Of a DNA stretch of 64,000 nt, positions 37,782 to 46,575 are shown one piece after another. A model generated the notes under the pieces. That model ran no database searches, was not told the DNA's origin, and saw nothing but the letters and a program-made list of their open reading frames with translations. Position 1 is the stretch's first letter, and each line of letters starts with the position of its first letter. This DNA is from JACDEA01 sp963742585 (GTDB taxonomy: Bacteria; Actinomycetota; Acidimicrobiia; Acidimicrobiales; JACDEA01). Both the position numbers and the translations under genes were made by a program. The stretch spans positions 37,861 through 101,860 of the forward strand of contig CAVUMI010000002.1 of assembly GCA_963742585.1 (NCBI GenBank). The letters run 5' to 3'.

Positions 37782-39767
37782 ATGGCCGACGATCGTCGAT
37801 TACAGCGCGGCCGACGTGCCGGTCACCGCCGAAGAGGTTGCGCACCGCGGCTTCGCTACCACGTTCCGCGGCTTCGACCCCAACGAGGTGCGCGTCGTAC
37901 CTCGACGCGTGTGGCCGAGTCGCTGCGCGCCGCCAAGGAACGCCAGCGCGAGCTCGAGCAGCAGGTGCGCGACGCCGACGCGCGGGCCGCCAACCCCAAG
38001 CTCGACGAGGCCACCCTCGCCAACGCGCTGGGCGAGCACACGTCGCGGATCATCCGCAGCGCACACGAAGCGGCCGCCGAGATCCGGGCCAAGGCCGAGG
38101 AGAGCGTCGAGCAGATCCTCAAGGACGCGCACGAGGAGGCCAGCAAGCTGCGCGGCCGAGGCCGAGCGGGTCCTCACCGATCGGGTCACCGAGGCCGAGG
38201 CCGAAGCCAACGCGGTGCGCACAAGCGGCCGACGCCGACGCGCAGGGCGTGCGCCGCCGGGCCCAGGAGCAGGCCGACCGGCTGCATCGAGCGGGCGCGC
38301 GCAGCAGAGCAAGGAGATGGCCACCGAGGTGCAAGGCCTGCGCAACCGGGTGATGGGCGACCTGATGCGCCGCCGCCGGGTCGCGCTCGTGCAGGTGGAG
38401 CAGCTCCAGGCCGGGCGCGACCGGCTGCTCGAGGCGTACCGCACGGTGCGGCGCACGCTGGACGAGGCCACCGAGGCGCTCGCAGCGCGCCGAGGCCGAC
38501 GCCCGCGCCGCGGCCGAGGCCGCCGCCCACCGCGTGGCGGCCGAGCCCGAGCCGTCGCATCGACGAGCTCGATCGCCACCCGACGGCGCCGCGCGGACCG
38601 AGACCCGAAGCTGCCGCGATCCCGGCGCGCCGAGTTGCCGAGGCAGGAGCCCGCGCCCGGACCGAACGGACGGCCGAGCGCCGGCCCGCCGTACGCCGCG
38701 TCAGCCCGACGAGCGGTCGTCGGTGCGCGCTGACTGCGGCCCGAAGATGTGCCCGAGGAGGCTGACGACGCGCCGGCCGAGCCCGGTGCGGCCCGCGCTC
38801 AAGATCGTGCAGCCGCCGTCCGACGTCGAGTCGGTGCGCGTGATCCGGGCCGACGAAGTCCCCGAGCCGCGAGCCCGACGCCCGAGGAGCCCGAACCGTC
38901 GCCAAGCGCTGAAGTCGCCCGCCGCCGGAGGCCCGAGCCGGTCCGAGCCGGTGGCCGCCGAGCCGCCGAACCCGCCGGCCGACCCGACGACCGCGTCGAC
39001 GAGATCTTCGCCAAGCTCCGTGACGGACAACGAAGTGTCGGTGGATTTGTCGACGGAAGCCACGCGAAACCACCGACACCGGGCGATTCGGCATCGAGGA
39101 GGACGAGTTGGTCGCACCAGCGTGACGAGGCGCTGGCGCCGATTGCGCTCGAGCTCACCCGCAAGTTGAAGCGGGCGTTGCAGGACGAGCAGAACGAGGT
39201 GCTCGACCGGCTGCGCCGCCACGGCGGGCCGGCCGTCACTCGCCGTCGCGTTCCCGGCGGAGCGTCGATCAGCGCGAGCGCTACCGCGACGCCGCCGCGC
39301 CCGCTCCTCACCAAGGCGATCGCGGTCGGGCAGCGCATGGGCCGGCGGCGAGGCGCCCGGGCGACGACGTCGTGGCCTCGCCGTCGCCGACGAGCTGGCC
39401 GACGCGCTCGTCGGGCCGCTGGCCCGGCGGCTCGAGCGAGGCGCTCGACGAAGCGGCGTCGATGGGCGACGACGACGGCGCCGTCACCGCCCGGGTCAGC
39501 GCCACGTACCGCGACGTCAAAGGCGGTCGCCTCGAACGGCTGGCCGCCGACCACGTCGGCAGCGCCTACGCGGCGGGCGCGTTCGTGGCGTGGGCGCCAG
39601 GCACGCCGCTGCGGTGGATCGTGCGCGACGTCGACGGGCAGTGCCCCGACTGCGACGACAACGCGCTGGCCGGGCCGACGCCTCGGGGCGAGGCGTTCCC
39701 CACCGGCCAGCTGCGACCGCCGGCCCACGCGGGGTGTCGATGCCTCCTGGCGCCCGCGTCCGCTTAG
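37782..39767 (+). CDS. DivIVA-like coiled-coil protein with C-terminal Cys/His (phage Mu gpF-like) domain (heavily frameshifted)
   Basis: The N-terminal part is DivIVA-like: VPVTAEEVAHRGFATTFRGFDPNEVR, the lipid-binding and dimer region. A long coiled coil follows (AAKERQRELEQQVRDADARA ... MATEVQGLRNRVMGDLMRRR), then a Pro/Glu/Ala-rich linker and a helical region (ELTRKLKRALQDEQNEVLDR). The C-terminus has VSATYRDVKGGRLERLAADH, WIVRDVDGQCPDCDDNALAG and PPAHAGCRCLLAP. The CxxC ... HxxCxC pattern resembles the zinc region of Mu gpF / SPP1 gp7 head proteins. About 660 residues. Eight or more shifts occur. ATG 37782 or GTG 37816 could be the start. A family 2 repeat is inserted at 39036-39078. Confidence 0.7.
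39036..39078. repeat. Dispersed palindromic element, family 2, copy 3 (inside a gene)
   Basis: TGTCGGTGGATTTGTCGACG leads the element and CACCGACA closes it (43 bp). It lies in the linker of the DivIVA-like gene and leaves the frame open (SVGGFVDGSHAKPPTPG). Confidence 0.75.
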
Positions 39768-39779
39768 AGTTCGCTCCGA

Positions 39780-42725
39780 ATGCGGAATCCTGGCAGCTGA
39801 CGGAGCTCCGACCCGGCGCGGCCGGATCGCCCGCGAATCGCATCTGGATCATCGTCGCGCGCGGTCGATCCTCCTGGTCCTTGTCACCTCGCTGCGCGGG
39901 CTGGCCGGCTTCTACACCGACTACCTGTGGTTCAAGGAGCTGGGCATCACCAGCGTGTGGCGCGGCGTGCTCGGTTCGAAGGTCCTCCTCACGGTCGTGT
40001 TCATGGGCGTGCTTCTTCGCGGCGATGTGGGCCAGCCTCGCCATCGCCGAACGGCTGGCGCCGCGCTTCCGCGCGCTCGGGCCCGAGGACGAGATCGTGC
40101 AGCGCTACCGCGAGGCCATCGGCCCGCACGCCGGCAAGCTCCGCATCGCGGTGTCTGCGGTGTTCGCGCTCATCGCCGGCGGCGGCGTGTCGTCGCAGTG
40201 GTCGTCGTTCATTCTGTTCCGCAACAGCGTGGAGTTCGGCCTCAAGGACGCGCAGTTCCACCGCGACCTCGGCTTCTACGTCTTCCGGCTGCCGTTCCTG
40301 CGGTTCGTCGTCGACTGGCTGTTCGTCGCCATCGTCATCATCACGTTCGTCACGCGTGGTGGCGCACTACCTCAACGGCGGCATCCGTCTGCCCCGCTCG
40401 CCGATCGAGCGGGTCACGCCGCAGGTCAAGGCGCACGTCTCGGTGCTGCTCGCGCTGCTGGCGCTGGTCAAGGCGGCGGGCTATTACCTCCAGCGTTACG
40501 GCCTGGCCACCTCGCACCGGGGCTTCGTCGACGGCCCCAGCTACACCGACGTCCACGCGCAGCTGCCGGCCATCAACCTGCTGATCTTCGTGTCGCTGAT
40601 CGGCGACGGTGCTGCTTCCTCGCCAACATCCGGCTCCAGGGCTGGCTGCTCCCCGGCATCGCCGTCGGGCTGTGGCTGTTCCTCTCGGTCGTGGTCGGCG
40701 GCATCTATCCCGCGCTCGTCCAGCGGGTGCGGGTCGTGCCGGCCGAGAACGAGAAGGAACGGCCGTACATCGAGCGCAACATCGCGGCGACGCGCATCGC
40801 CATGGGCATCGACGCGGTGAAGACCGTGCCCTTCGAGTACAACGAGGACCTCAACGCCGCCGGCCTGGCGCAGAACGCCGAGACGATCCGCAACATGCGG
40901 CTGTGGGATCCCAAGTACACCAGGGCGACGTTCGCGCAGGACCAGAAGCTGCGGGCCTACTACCAGCTGAGCGACCTCGACATCGACCGCTACATGGTCG
41001 ACGGTCAGCCTCACCCAGGTGCTGCTGGCCGCGCGCGACCTCGACCCCGAGGGCCTGACCACCCAGTTCGGCTCGTGGGTCAACCGACGGCTGCAGTACA
41101 CCCACGGGTTCGGCGCAGTGGTGGCACCGGCCAACGCGGTGATCGACGGCAAGCCCAACTTCATCCTGCGCGACGTGCCGCCCGATCGGCCAGCCCGAGA
41201 TGAAGGAGCCCCGCATCTACTTCGGCGAGGACGTCCCCGGCTTCGCCATCGTCGGCAGCAAGCAACGCGAGCTCGACTACCAGAAGGTCGGCGGTGGCAC
41301 CGAGACGACGTCGTACACCGGCAAGGGCGGGGTGCCGTTGGGTTCGCCGTTCCGGCGCGCAGCGTTCGCACTGCGCTTCGGCGACGCCAACGTGTTGCTG
41401 TCGAACCTCATCACGTCGAAGTCGCGGGTGATCTACGTCCGCGACATCAAGGAGCGCGTGCAGCAAGGCGGCGCCGTTCCTCCACTACGACAGCGACCCG
41501 TACCCGGTCATCAATACCGCGGGGCGGATCGTGTGGATCCAGGACGCCTACACCACCACGTCGGCCTACCCGTATGCCCAGCGGGCCGAGACCGATCGTC
41601 TCGAAGGCGGCAGCGGGCTGAAGACGTCGTTCAACTACGTGCGCAACTCGATCAAGGCAGTGATCGACTCCTACGACGGGACCGTCACCTTCTACCGGGT
41701 CGACATGAAGGATCCGATCGCCCAGGCCTACGCCAAGGCGTTCCCGAAGCTGTTCACCGACGGCGACCGGATGCCCGAGGACCTCAAGCCGCACCTGCGC
41801 TATCCGGAGGAGCTGTTCCGGGTGCAGACCGCGATGTACGGCCGCTATCACATCCTGAACCCGCGTGACTTCTTCTCCGCCGGCGATGCGTGGCATGTCG
41901 CGCAGGATCCGGGGTCAGGGCCGGCCACCGGTACCGGCGCGGTCACCGGCGGCACCATCGTCACCCCGCTGCGGCCGCCGGCCGAGGGCAGCCAGTCGCG
42001 GATGGATCCGTACTACCTGCTTGGCCCGTCTGCCCAACGAAGACAAGGAGAACTTCCAGATACTGCAGCCGTTCGTCCCGGCGTCGCGGAACGACACCCA
42101 GAAGAATCTCACCGCGTTCATGGTGGCCAAGATGGACCCGGGTGTGTACGGGCAGCTCCAAGTGTTCGAGATGCCGCGCAATCAACAGGTCGCCGGGCCG
42201 GCGCTGGTCGACAACGACATCAGCTCCGACGTCAACGTGTCGCAGGCGATCAGCTTGTTGAGCCAGCGGGGGTCGAGTGTGATCTTCGGCAACCTGCTGG
42301 TGATACCGATCAACGACTCGCTGTTGTGGGTGCGGCCGCTGTACGTGCAGTCGGAGCGCACCAGCGTTCCCGAGTTCCGCAAGGCCATCGTGGCGTTCGG
42401 CGGCAAGGTCGCCATGCGCGACACGTTGCAGGAAGCGCTGCGGGCACTCTTCGGCGACGCGCCGGCGACGCTCGAGGAGTCCACTGGCGCGCCGGCGCCC
42501 GAGACCCCGGGGCCGACGACGTCCGCACCCAGTGCGACCGTGCAGCAGCTGCTCGACCAGGCCCTCGGCGTCTACGAGGAGGGCCAGCAGGCGCTACGTG
42601 CCGGCGACCTCGGCACCTACCAATCCAAGATGGAGGAGTTCCGCCGCCTCGCGCAGCAAGCCCGCGACGAGTCGGCCAAGTCCTCCTCGGGCACTGCTAC
42701 CACCGTCGCCCGCCGCAGCGCGTAG
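39780..42725 (+). CDS. UPF0182 (COG1615) family large membrane protein (frameshifted)
   Basis: The N-terminal half has about seven membrane helices (VLVTSLRGLAGFYTDYLWFKEL, SAVFALIAGGGVSSQWSSFI, VLLALLALVKAAGYYLQRYG, GIAVGLWLFLSVVVGGIYPA). A large extracytoplasmic part follows, with ERPYIERNIAATRIAMGID, LRAYYQLSDLDIDRYMVDG, YTHGFGAVVAPANAV, PRIYFGEDVPGFAIV, GRIVWIQDAYTTTSAYPYAQ, LFRVQTAMYGRYHILNP and PFVPASRNDTQKNLTAFMVA, and a C-terminal coiled helix. This is the universal actinobacterial UPF0182 family, of unknown function, about 970 residues. Around eight shifts occur (e.g. near 40010, 40355, 40610, 41010, 41185, 41465, 42030). The first codons are uncertain. Confidence 0.9.
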
Positions 42726-42742
42726 CTAGCGCGACCTGTTCT

Positions 42743-42782
42743 CCGGGCGATTCTCCGCGTATAGAGCGTAGGAATCGCCCGG
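42743..42782 (+). terminator. Hairpin terminator after UPF0182 gene
   Basis: Inverted repeat CCGGGCGATTC / GAATCGCCCGG, 11 bp, 18-base loop, 18 bases after the stop. It also lies just past the stop of the convergent small peptide gene, so it may serve both. Confidence 0.6.
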
Positions 42783-42792
42783 TGAACGACGG

Positions 42793-42954
42793 TCAGGCCT
42801 TGTAGTTGGCGATCGCAGCTTGCGCTGCAGCGTGGCTCGTCTTCTCCCTATTGCTCTGCGCCGGCGCGCCGCCCTTCACGTCGCCGGCGTCGGCGTCGGT
42901 GACCTCGAGATCGTCGAGGTCACCTTCCTCAGGTGTTTCGATGTCCGGGTTCAT
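42793..42954 (-). CDS. Small peptide with double-glycine-type leader (53 aa)
   Basis: ATG 42954 is preceded by GGAAGGGGAACC, a good ribosome binding site. The first 29 residues are strongly acidic with the pattern DLDDLEVTDADAGDVKGG, matching the leader consensus (hydrophobic at spaced positions, Glu/Asp-rich, ending Gly-Gly) of peptides cut by C39-type peptidases and ABC exporters. The predicted 24-residue mature part begins APAQSNREKTSHAAAQ and is Ala-rich with no Cys and few Ser/Thr. No transporter, protease or modification enzyme is near. It might be a bacteriocin-like or signalling peptide, or a small acidic protein that resembles one by chance. Confidence 0.55.
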   Translation of the reverse strand: MNPDIETPEEGDLDDLEVTDADAGDVKGGAPAQSNREKTSHAAAQAAIANYKA

Positions 42955-43040
42955 GGTTCCCCTTCCGTCGCGATCACGGTACCTCCGGCCCTGCATTTTC
43001 CCGGCAACCGTGACGCTGGTACCCTGATCCCTCCACACGA

Positions 43041-43114
<74 letters not shown>

Positions 43115-43130
43115 CTAATTTCCGCAGGTC

Positions 43131-43162
43131 AGAGGCCCTCTCCGGTCGCGGGGAGGGCCTCT
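43131..43162 (+). terminator. Terminator hairpin after tRNA-fMet
   Basis: Inverted repeat AGAGGCCCTC / GAGGGCCTCT with a 12-base centre, 16 bases past the tRNA, followed by CTTGTC. Confidence 0.7.
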
Positions 43163-43346
43163 CTTGTCACCACGTTGTAAACGAAGCGAGCGGATCGGTT
43201 GGCAACAACCGGCGTTCCTACTGCCGGTGCTGGCGCATAACCGATGGTGGGAGCACGTCTGTACGAGTTGGAAGTCGAGATTGGGGCGGGTGACTCGCGG
43301 GTCGCTAACCCGAAGGTCGGCGCTAGGAGGTAGGGCCCGCCCGCGC
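43163..43346. other. Gene-free stretch after the tRNA, with a 14-base copy of tRNA sequence
   Basis: No convincing coding frame. Bases 43306-43319 (TAACCCGAAGGTCG) repeat 43077-43090 of the tRNA exactly, within a small hairpin CGGG-loop-CCCG that looks like a decayed anticodon arm. Confidence 0.5.
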
Positions 43347-43853
43347 TCAGACGGTTTCGACGGCGACGTCCACGGGCGGTCCGCCGGTGATGGTCCGTAG
43401 CACGACGCAGTACCGCTCGGTGGTGGCGATCAGCTGGTCGAGTGTGTCGCTATCGGCGTCGGTGTCGAGGATGAACGTGAGCCGGATGGCCCGAAAGCCG
43501 ACCGGCGCGTCGCGCGCGACGCCCATGGTGCCGCGAAAGTCGAGATCGCCTTCCGCCCGGACCCGCCCGCCACGCACCTCGATACCTCGGTTTACCGCCA
43601 CGGATTGGAGCGTCACCCCGGCGCAGGCCGCGAGGGCTTGGAGGAGCATGTCGCCGGAGCACGCGAAGCTGCCATCGCCACCGCTGGCGGGATGCAGGCC
43701 GGCTTCGACGAGGGCGCGGCCGGTGTGGACCGAGCAGCTCACCCCATCGCCGAGCTCGCCCTCCGCGTGCAGGGTCACCAGCGCGGTGGAGGCGTCGTCG
43801 CGGTAGCGATCCTTGAGCGGTGCTTGCATGCTGCGCAGCTTCTCGGCATCCAT
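43347..43853 (-). CDS. OsmC/Ohr-family protein
   Basis: An intact 168-residue OsmC-like protein. The two catalytic cysteines are in DMLLQALAACAGVTLQSVA and ATTERYCVVLRTI. The N-terminal strand pair (HAEGELGDGVSCSVHTGR) and LHPASGGDG loop match the subgroup of OsmC proteins without strong link to one peroxide. The family reduces organic hydroperoxides with thiol donors. ATG 43853 gives MDAEKLRSMQAPLKDRY; longer in-frame starts are less likely because they run into the divergent CNNM gene's promoter. The gene diverges from the CNNM gene at 43935. Confidence 0.88.
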   Translation of the reverse strand: MDAEKLRSMQAPLKDRYRDDASTALVTLHAEGELGDGVSCSVHTGRALVEAGLHPASGGDGSFACSGDMLLQALAACAGVTLQSVAVNRGIEVRGGRVRAEGDLDFRGTMGVARDAPVGFRAIRLTFILDTDADSDTLDQLIATTERYCVVLRTITGGPPVDVAVETV

Positions 43854-43934
43854 CCCACCAGCTTGCTCGCGGGACCATGCGCGCCCGCGACGAGGCTCTG
43901 AAGCTTTCTCGGCGTACTGTGGAAACGGACCCCA

Positions 43935-45176
43935 ATGGCCATCGACATCGCCATCGTTCTCGCACTCGTGATCGTGAACGCGGCATTCGCCGGCAGCGAG
44001 CTGGCGCTCATTTCCCTCCGTGAAGGCCAAGTCAAGCGTCTCGAACAACATGGGGGCCGCGGACAACGGGCCGCACTTCTTGCACGTGATTCCAGTCGAC
44101 TGCTCGCGACAATCCAGATCGGTATCACGCTGGCCGGATTTCTCGCCTCGGCGACGGCTGCGGTGTCGTTGGCGGAGCCACTGGTGGAGGCCCTTGACTT
44201 TCTTGGCGACGCCGCCGAGCCCGTGGCGATCGTTGCGGTGACGGCCAGTTCTCAGCTTCCTTACTCTCGTACTCGGTGAGCTCGCGCCCAAGCGCGTTGC
44301 GCTCCAGAGAGCGGAACGCTGGGCTTGCTTGCCGCGACACCGCTCACCTTCGTCTCAAGGGTCGCTCGGCCGGCAATTTGGCTGCTCTCAAAGTCGACCG
44401 ACGTTGTCGTCCGAATGCTGGGTGCCGATCCGAACCGCGACCGGGAGGACGTGAGCGAGGAGGATCTCCGGGAACTGGTCCAGCAGCAGCGAGGATTCAC
44501 CCGCCAGCAGCGGGAAATCATCGCTGGAGCGATGGACATCGCCGAACGCTCGCTGCGGGAGGTGCTAATTCCTCGGCGAAGCGTCGTGTCGATCAATGCC
44601 GCCAGTTCGGCTGCCGACGCACGCGAAGTGCTCGTCGCCTGCGGTCACTCGCGCGCTCCAGTCGTCGAGCGTGATCTCGACGACGTTGTTGGCGTCGTCC
44701 ACCTACGCGACATCGTGCATGCGCAAGGTGAGGTGAGAACCCTCGCCCGCGGCATCTTCACACTCCCCGAAACCGTCAATGTGCTTGAAGCGTTACGGCA
44801 ACTCCAGGTGCAGCGGCAGTCCCTGGCCTTGGTCACCAACGAGTACGGCGGCACCGAAGGCCTCGTGACGGTCGAGGATCTGGTCGAGGAACTCGTCGGA
44901 GAGATCTATGACGAGACCGACCGCGATGTCCGCGCCGTTCGCACCGAGCCCGACGGTTCGATCACGCTGCCAGGCACATTTCCGATGCACGACCTGGTGG
45001 ATGTTGGTGTGCAGTTCCCTCTCGGCGAGTACTCGACCGTGGCGGGGCTGGTGCTCGATCGACTGGGCTACATCCCCAAAGCGGGGGAGCGGCTCACCGT
45101 CGACGGTTGGTCGATCGAGGTGCTCGCGATGGACGGTCGTGCGATACACCGCCTCAGGCTGAAGCCTGCCGGCTAG
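43935..45176 (+). CDS. CNNM/CorC-type transporter or hemolysin-like protein (frameshifted)
   Basis: An N-terminal CNNM membrane domain (MAIDIAIVLALVIVNAAFAG, SELALISLREGQVKRLEQHG, ATIQIGITLAGFLASATAAV) is followed by a conserved LGELAPKRVALQRAE, two CBS domains (VLIPRRSVVSINAASSAADA, FTLPETVNVLEALRQLQVQR) with YGGTEGLVTVEDLVEELVGE, and a CorC_HlyC domain (LPGTFPMHDLVDVGVQFPLG). These proteins export magnesium or sodium/cobalt or support membrane stability. About 412 residues. Two shifts, near 44253 and 44325. Confidence 0.9.
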
Positions 45177-45746
45177 CCATTACCAGTTCGTTCGTGGGGC
45201 GAAGCCCGTCAACCTTTATCAAGCGAACCAGGACGCATCGGGCAGCATGGCGACGCATGGCGTGATCGTCGGTGACGGGGTCCACCGCGATCCCTGCGGC
45301 GTCGTGGCGACTCACCGGGTCAACCTCGGCAATGACTCTTCCGGGACATCGGACGAGTTACATACCGGAGGTCAGACCGCTTCCGCCGGTTTGCTCAATG
45401 AACGGCGTCGTAGACCGGCAGCCATCGACCCTCGTGCGCGGCAGCACGGCAGCGCGGCAGCGGTCGCGAGAGCCAACCCGGCGATGAACAGCGGCGTCAT
45501 GTCGATGGCTCCGCTGTCGGCCGATCTGTGGATCTCAGCGCCGCTCGACGGTCCACTAGCACGCAGACCGCGACCCGCCTGCTTGTCAGCGAGGACTCCC
45601 CGCGGCGACAGTGCCGACCAGGGTCCTCTGTTCTACAAGGAGCTGTCCGCGATGCGACTCAGGCTGCGACCGTGGCATCGCTATCGCCGACTCGGAACGC
45701 TAAGAGCGAACACCGCATCTCCGAGCGGAGGAACAGCGAGGCTGGG
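45177..45746. other. 570-base stretch without a convincing gene
   Basis: A plus-strand frame from 45247 to 45768 is open but its translation looks random (basic, no helices or motifs), and it runs into the 3' end of the excalibur gene on the other strand. A short minus frame near 45160-45310 is also weak. The sequence CAGGCTGAAGCC-like occurs at both ends (45157 and 45757). It may be a decayed gene. Confidence 0.5.
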
Positions 45747-46550
45747 CTATCGGAAGTGGACAGGCTGAAGCCCGTCGTGAAGGCCGAAGGGACGCCGCCG
45801 CCGGCGGTTCACGACTGCGAGCAGCAGCACGGCCCCTAGCGCGGCTCCCGCGACGACCATCGTTGCTGACCAGGCTGCGGCGTCGCGATCAGCGATGACG
45901 TCGTTACCGACGGCAATCGCCGTTTCACCATCCGTGCCCCGTTCAAGTCCATTGGCGGCCGCGGGGCCGCGGCGAGACACGCGAGATGCCTCCGCCCGCC
46001 GAGACGCAAGCATCTGCTCGAACTCAGCCGGCGTGCCCGCATAGCCGGCGGCCGCGAGTTCAGCCGCCGTCGGCATCCGCGGCGCTGGTTGGCCGGTCTC
46101 AGCGGCGACCACTGCTGCACTGACCGGATCCAACCCGTCGAGCGATGGCGCGGGTGCGCCGCCCGGCGTGGCCGTCGGGTTCGACGAGCCGGCGGGTTGT
46201 CCGGGCGCACCCTCTTCGATGTCGGTCGGCACCTTGTCGCTCGCCGGCGTCCCAGACTGCGCGTCAGGCGGCGCCGGCTCCACTGTCCGGGCTGCCGGCG
46301 GCCGCCTCACGACGTCGCGGTCGAATGGTCCGGGGCTGCCCTCGCACGCGATCCCGTTGCGGTTCGTATCGAGGTTGTCAGGGTCCGTCGGATCAGACCG
46401 CAGGTGTTGCTCCGCGGCCGCCTGCGAAGGGAAGTCGACACAGTTCTGATCATTGAGCGCCGCCGCCGGCCGCACCGGCAGCAGCGTCCACATGGCCGCT
46501 ACGCCGAATGCTGCCGTAGCGGCCGCAACGGCAGCCCGGCGTGGCTGCAT
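45747..46550 (-). CDS. Secreted excalibur-domain protein with C-terminal membrane helix
   Basis: A 267-residue protein. A signal peptide (MQPRRAAVAAATAAFGVAAM, cleavage near PAAALND) precedes an excalibur calcium-binding domain: NCVDFPSQAAAEQHLRS, then DPDNLDTNRNGIACEG with the Asp/Asn calcium loop and paired Cys. A Pro/Ala/Gly/Thr-rich linker follows, then a helix region and a C-terminal membrane segment (MVVAGAALGAVLLLAVV) with RRRRR. The end resembles a surface anchor, though no LAxTG motif is seen. It lies 25 bases downstream of the large surface protein, so the two form an operon. Confidence 0.82.
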   Translation of the reverse strand: MQPRRAAVAAATAAFGVAAMWTLLPVRPAAALNDQNCVDFPSQAAAEQHLRSDPTDPDNLDTNRNGIACEGSPGPFDRDVVRRPPAARTVEPAPPDAQSGTPASDKVPTDIEEGAPGQPAGSSNPTATPGGAPAPSLDGLDPVSAAVVAAETGQPAPRMPTAAELAAAGYAGTPAEFEQMLASRRAEASRVSRRGPAAANGLERGTDGETAIAVGNDVIADRDAAAWSATMVVAGAALGAVLLLAVVNRRRRRPFGLHDGLQPVHFR

Positions 46551-46575
46551 ATGGATTCGATTCACGGACGTGGTT

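Noticed and set aside
350..39767. Programmed frameshifting or mass pseudogenisation
   Set aside because: Shifts hit many unrelated core genes at different contexts with no slippery motif, which points to sequencing error.
43296..43320. Second tRNA gene
   Set aside because: Only an anticodon-arm-like hairpin is present; there is no T at position 33, no acceptor or T arm.
45247..45768. 173-codon plus-strand open frame
   Set aside because: No start signal, no motif, and its end overlaps a clear minus-strand gene.
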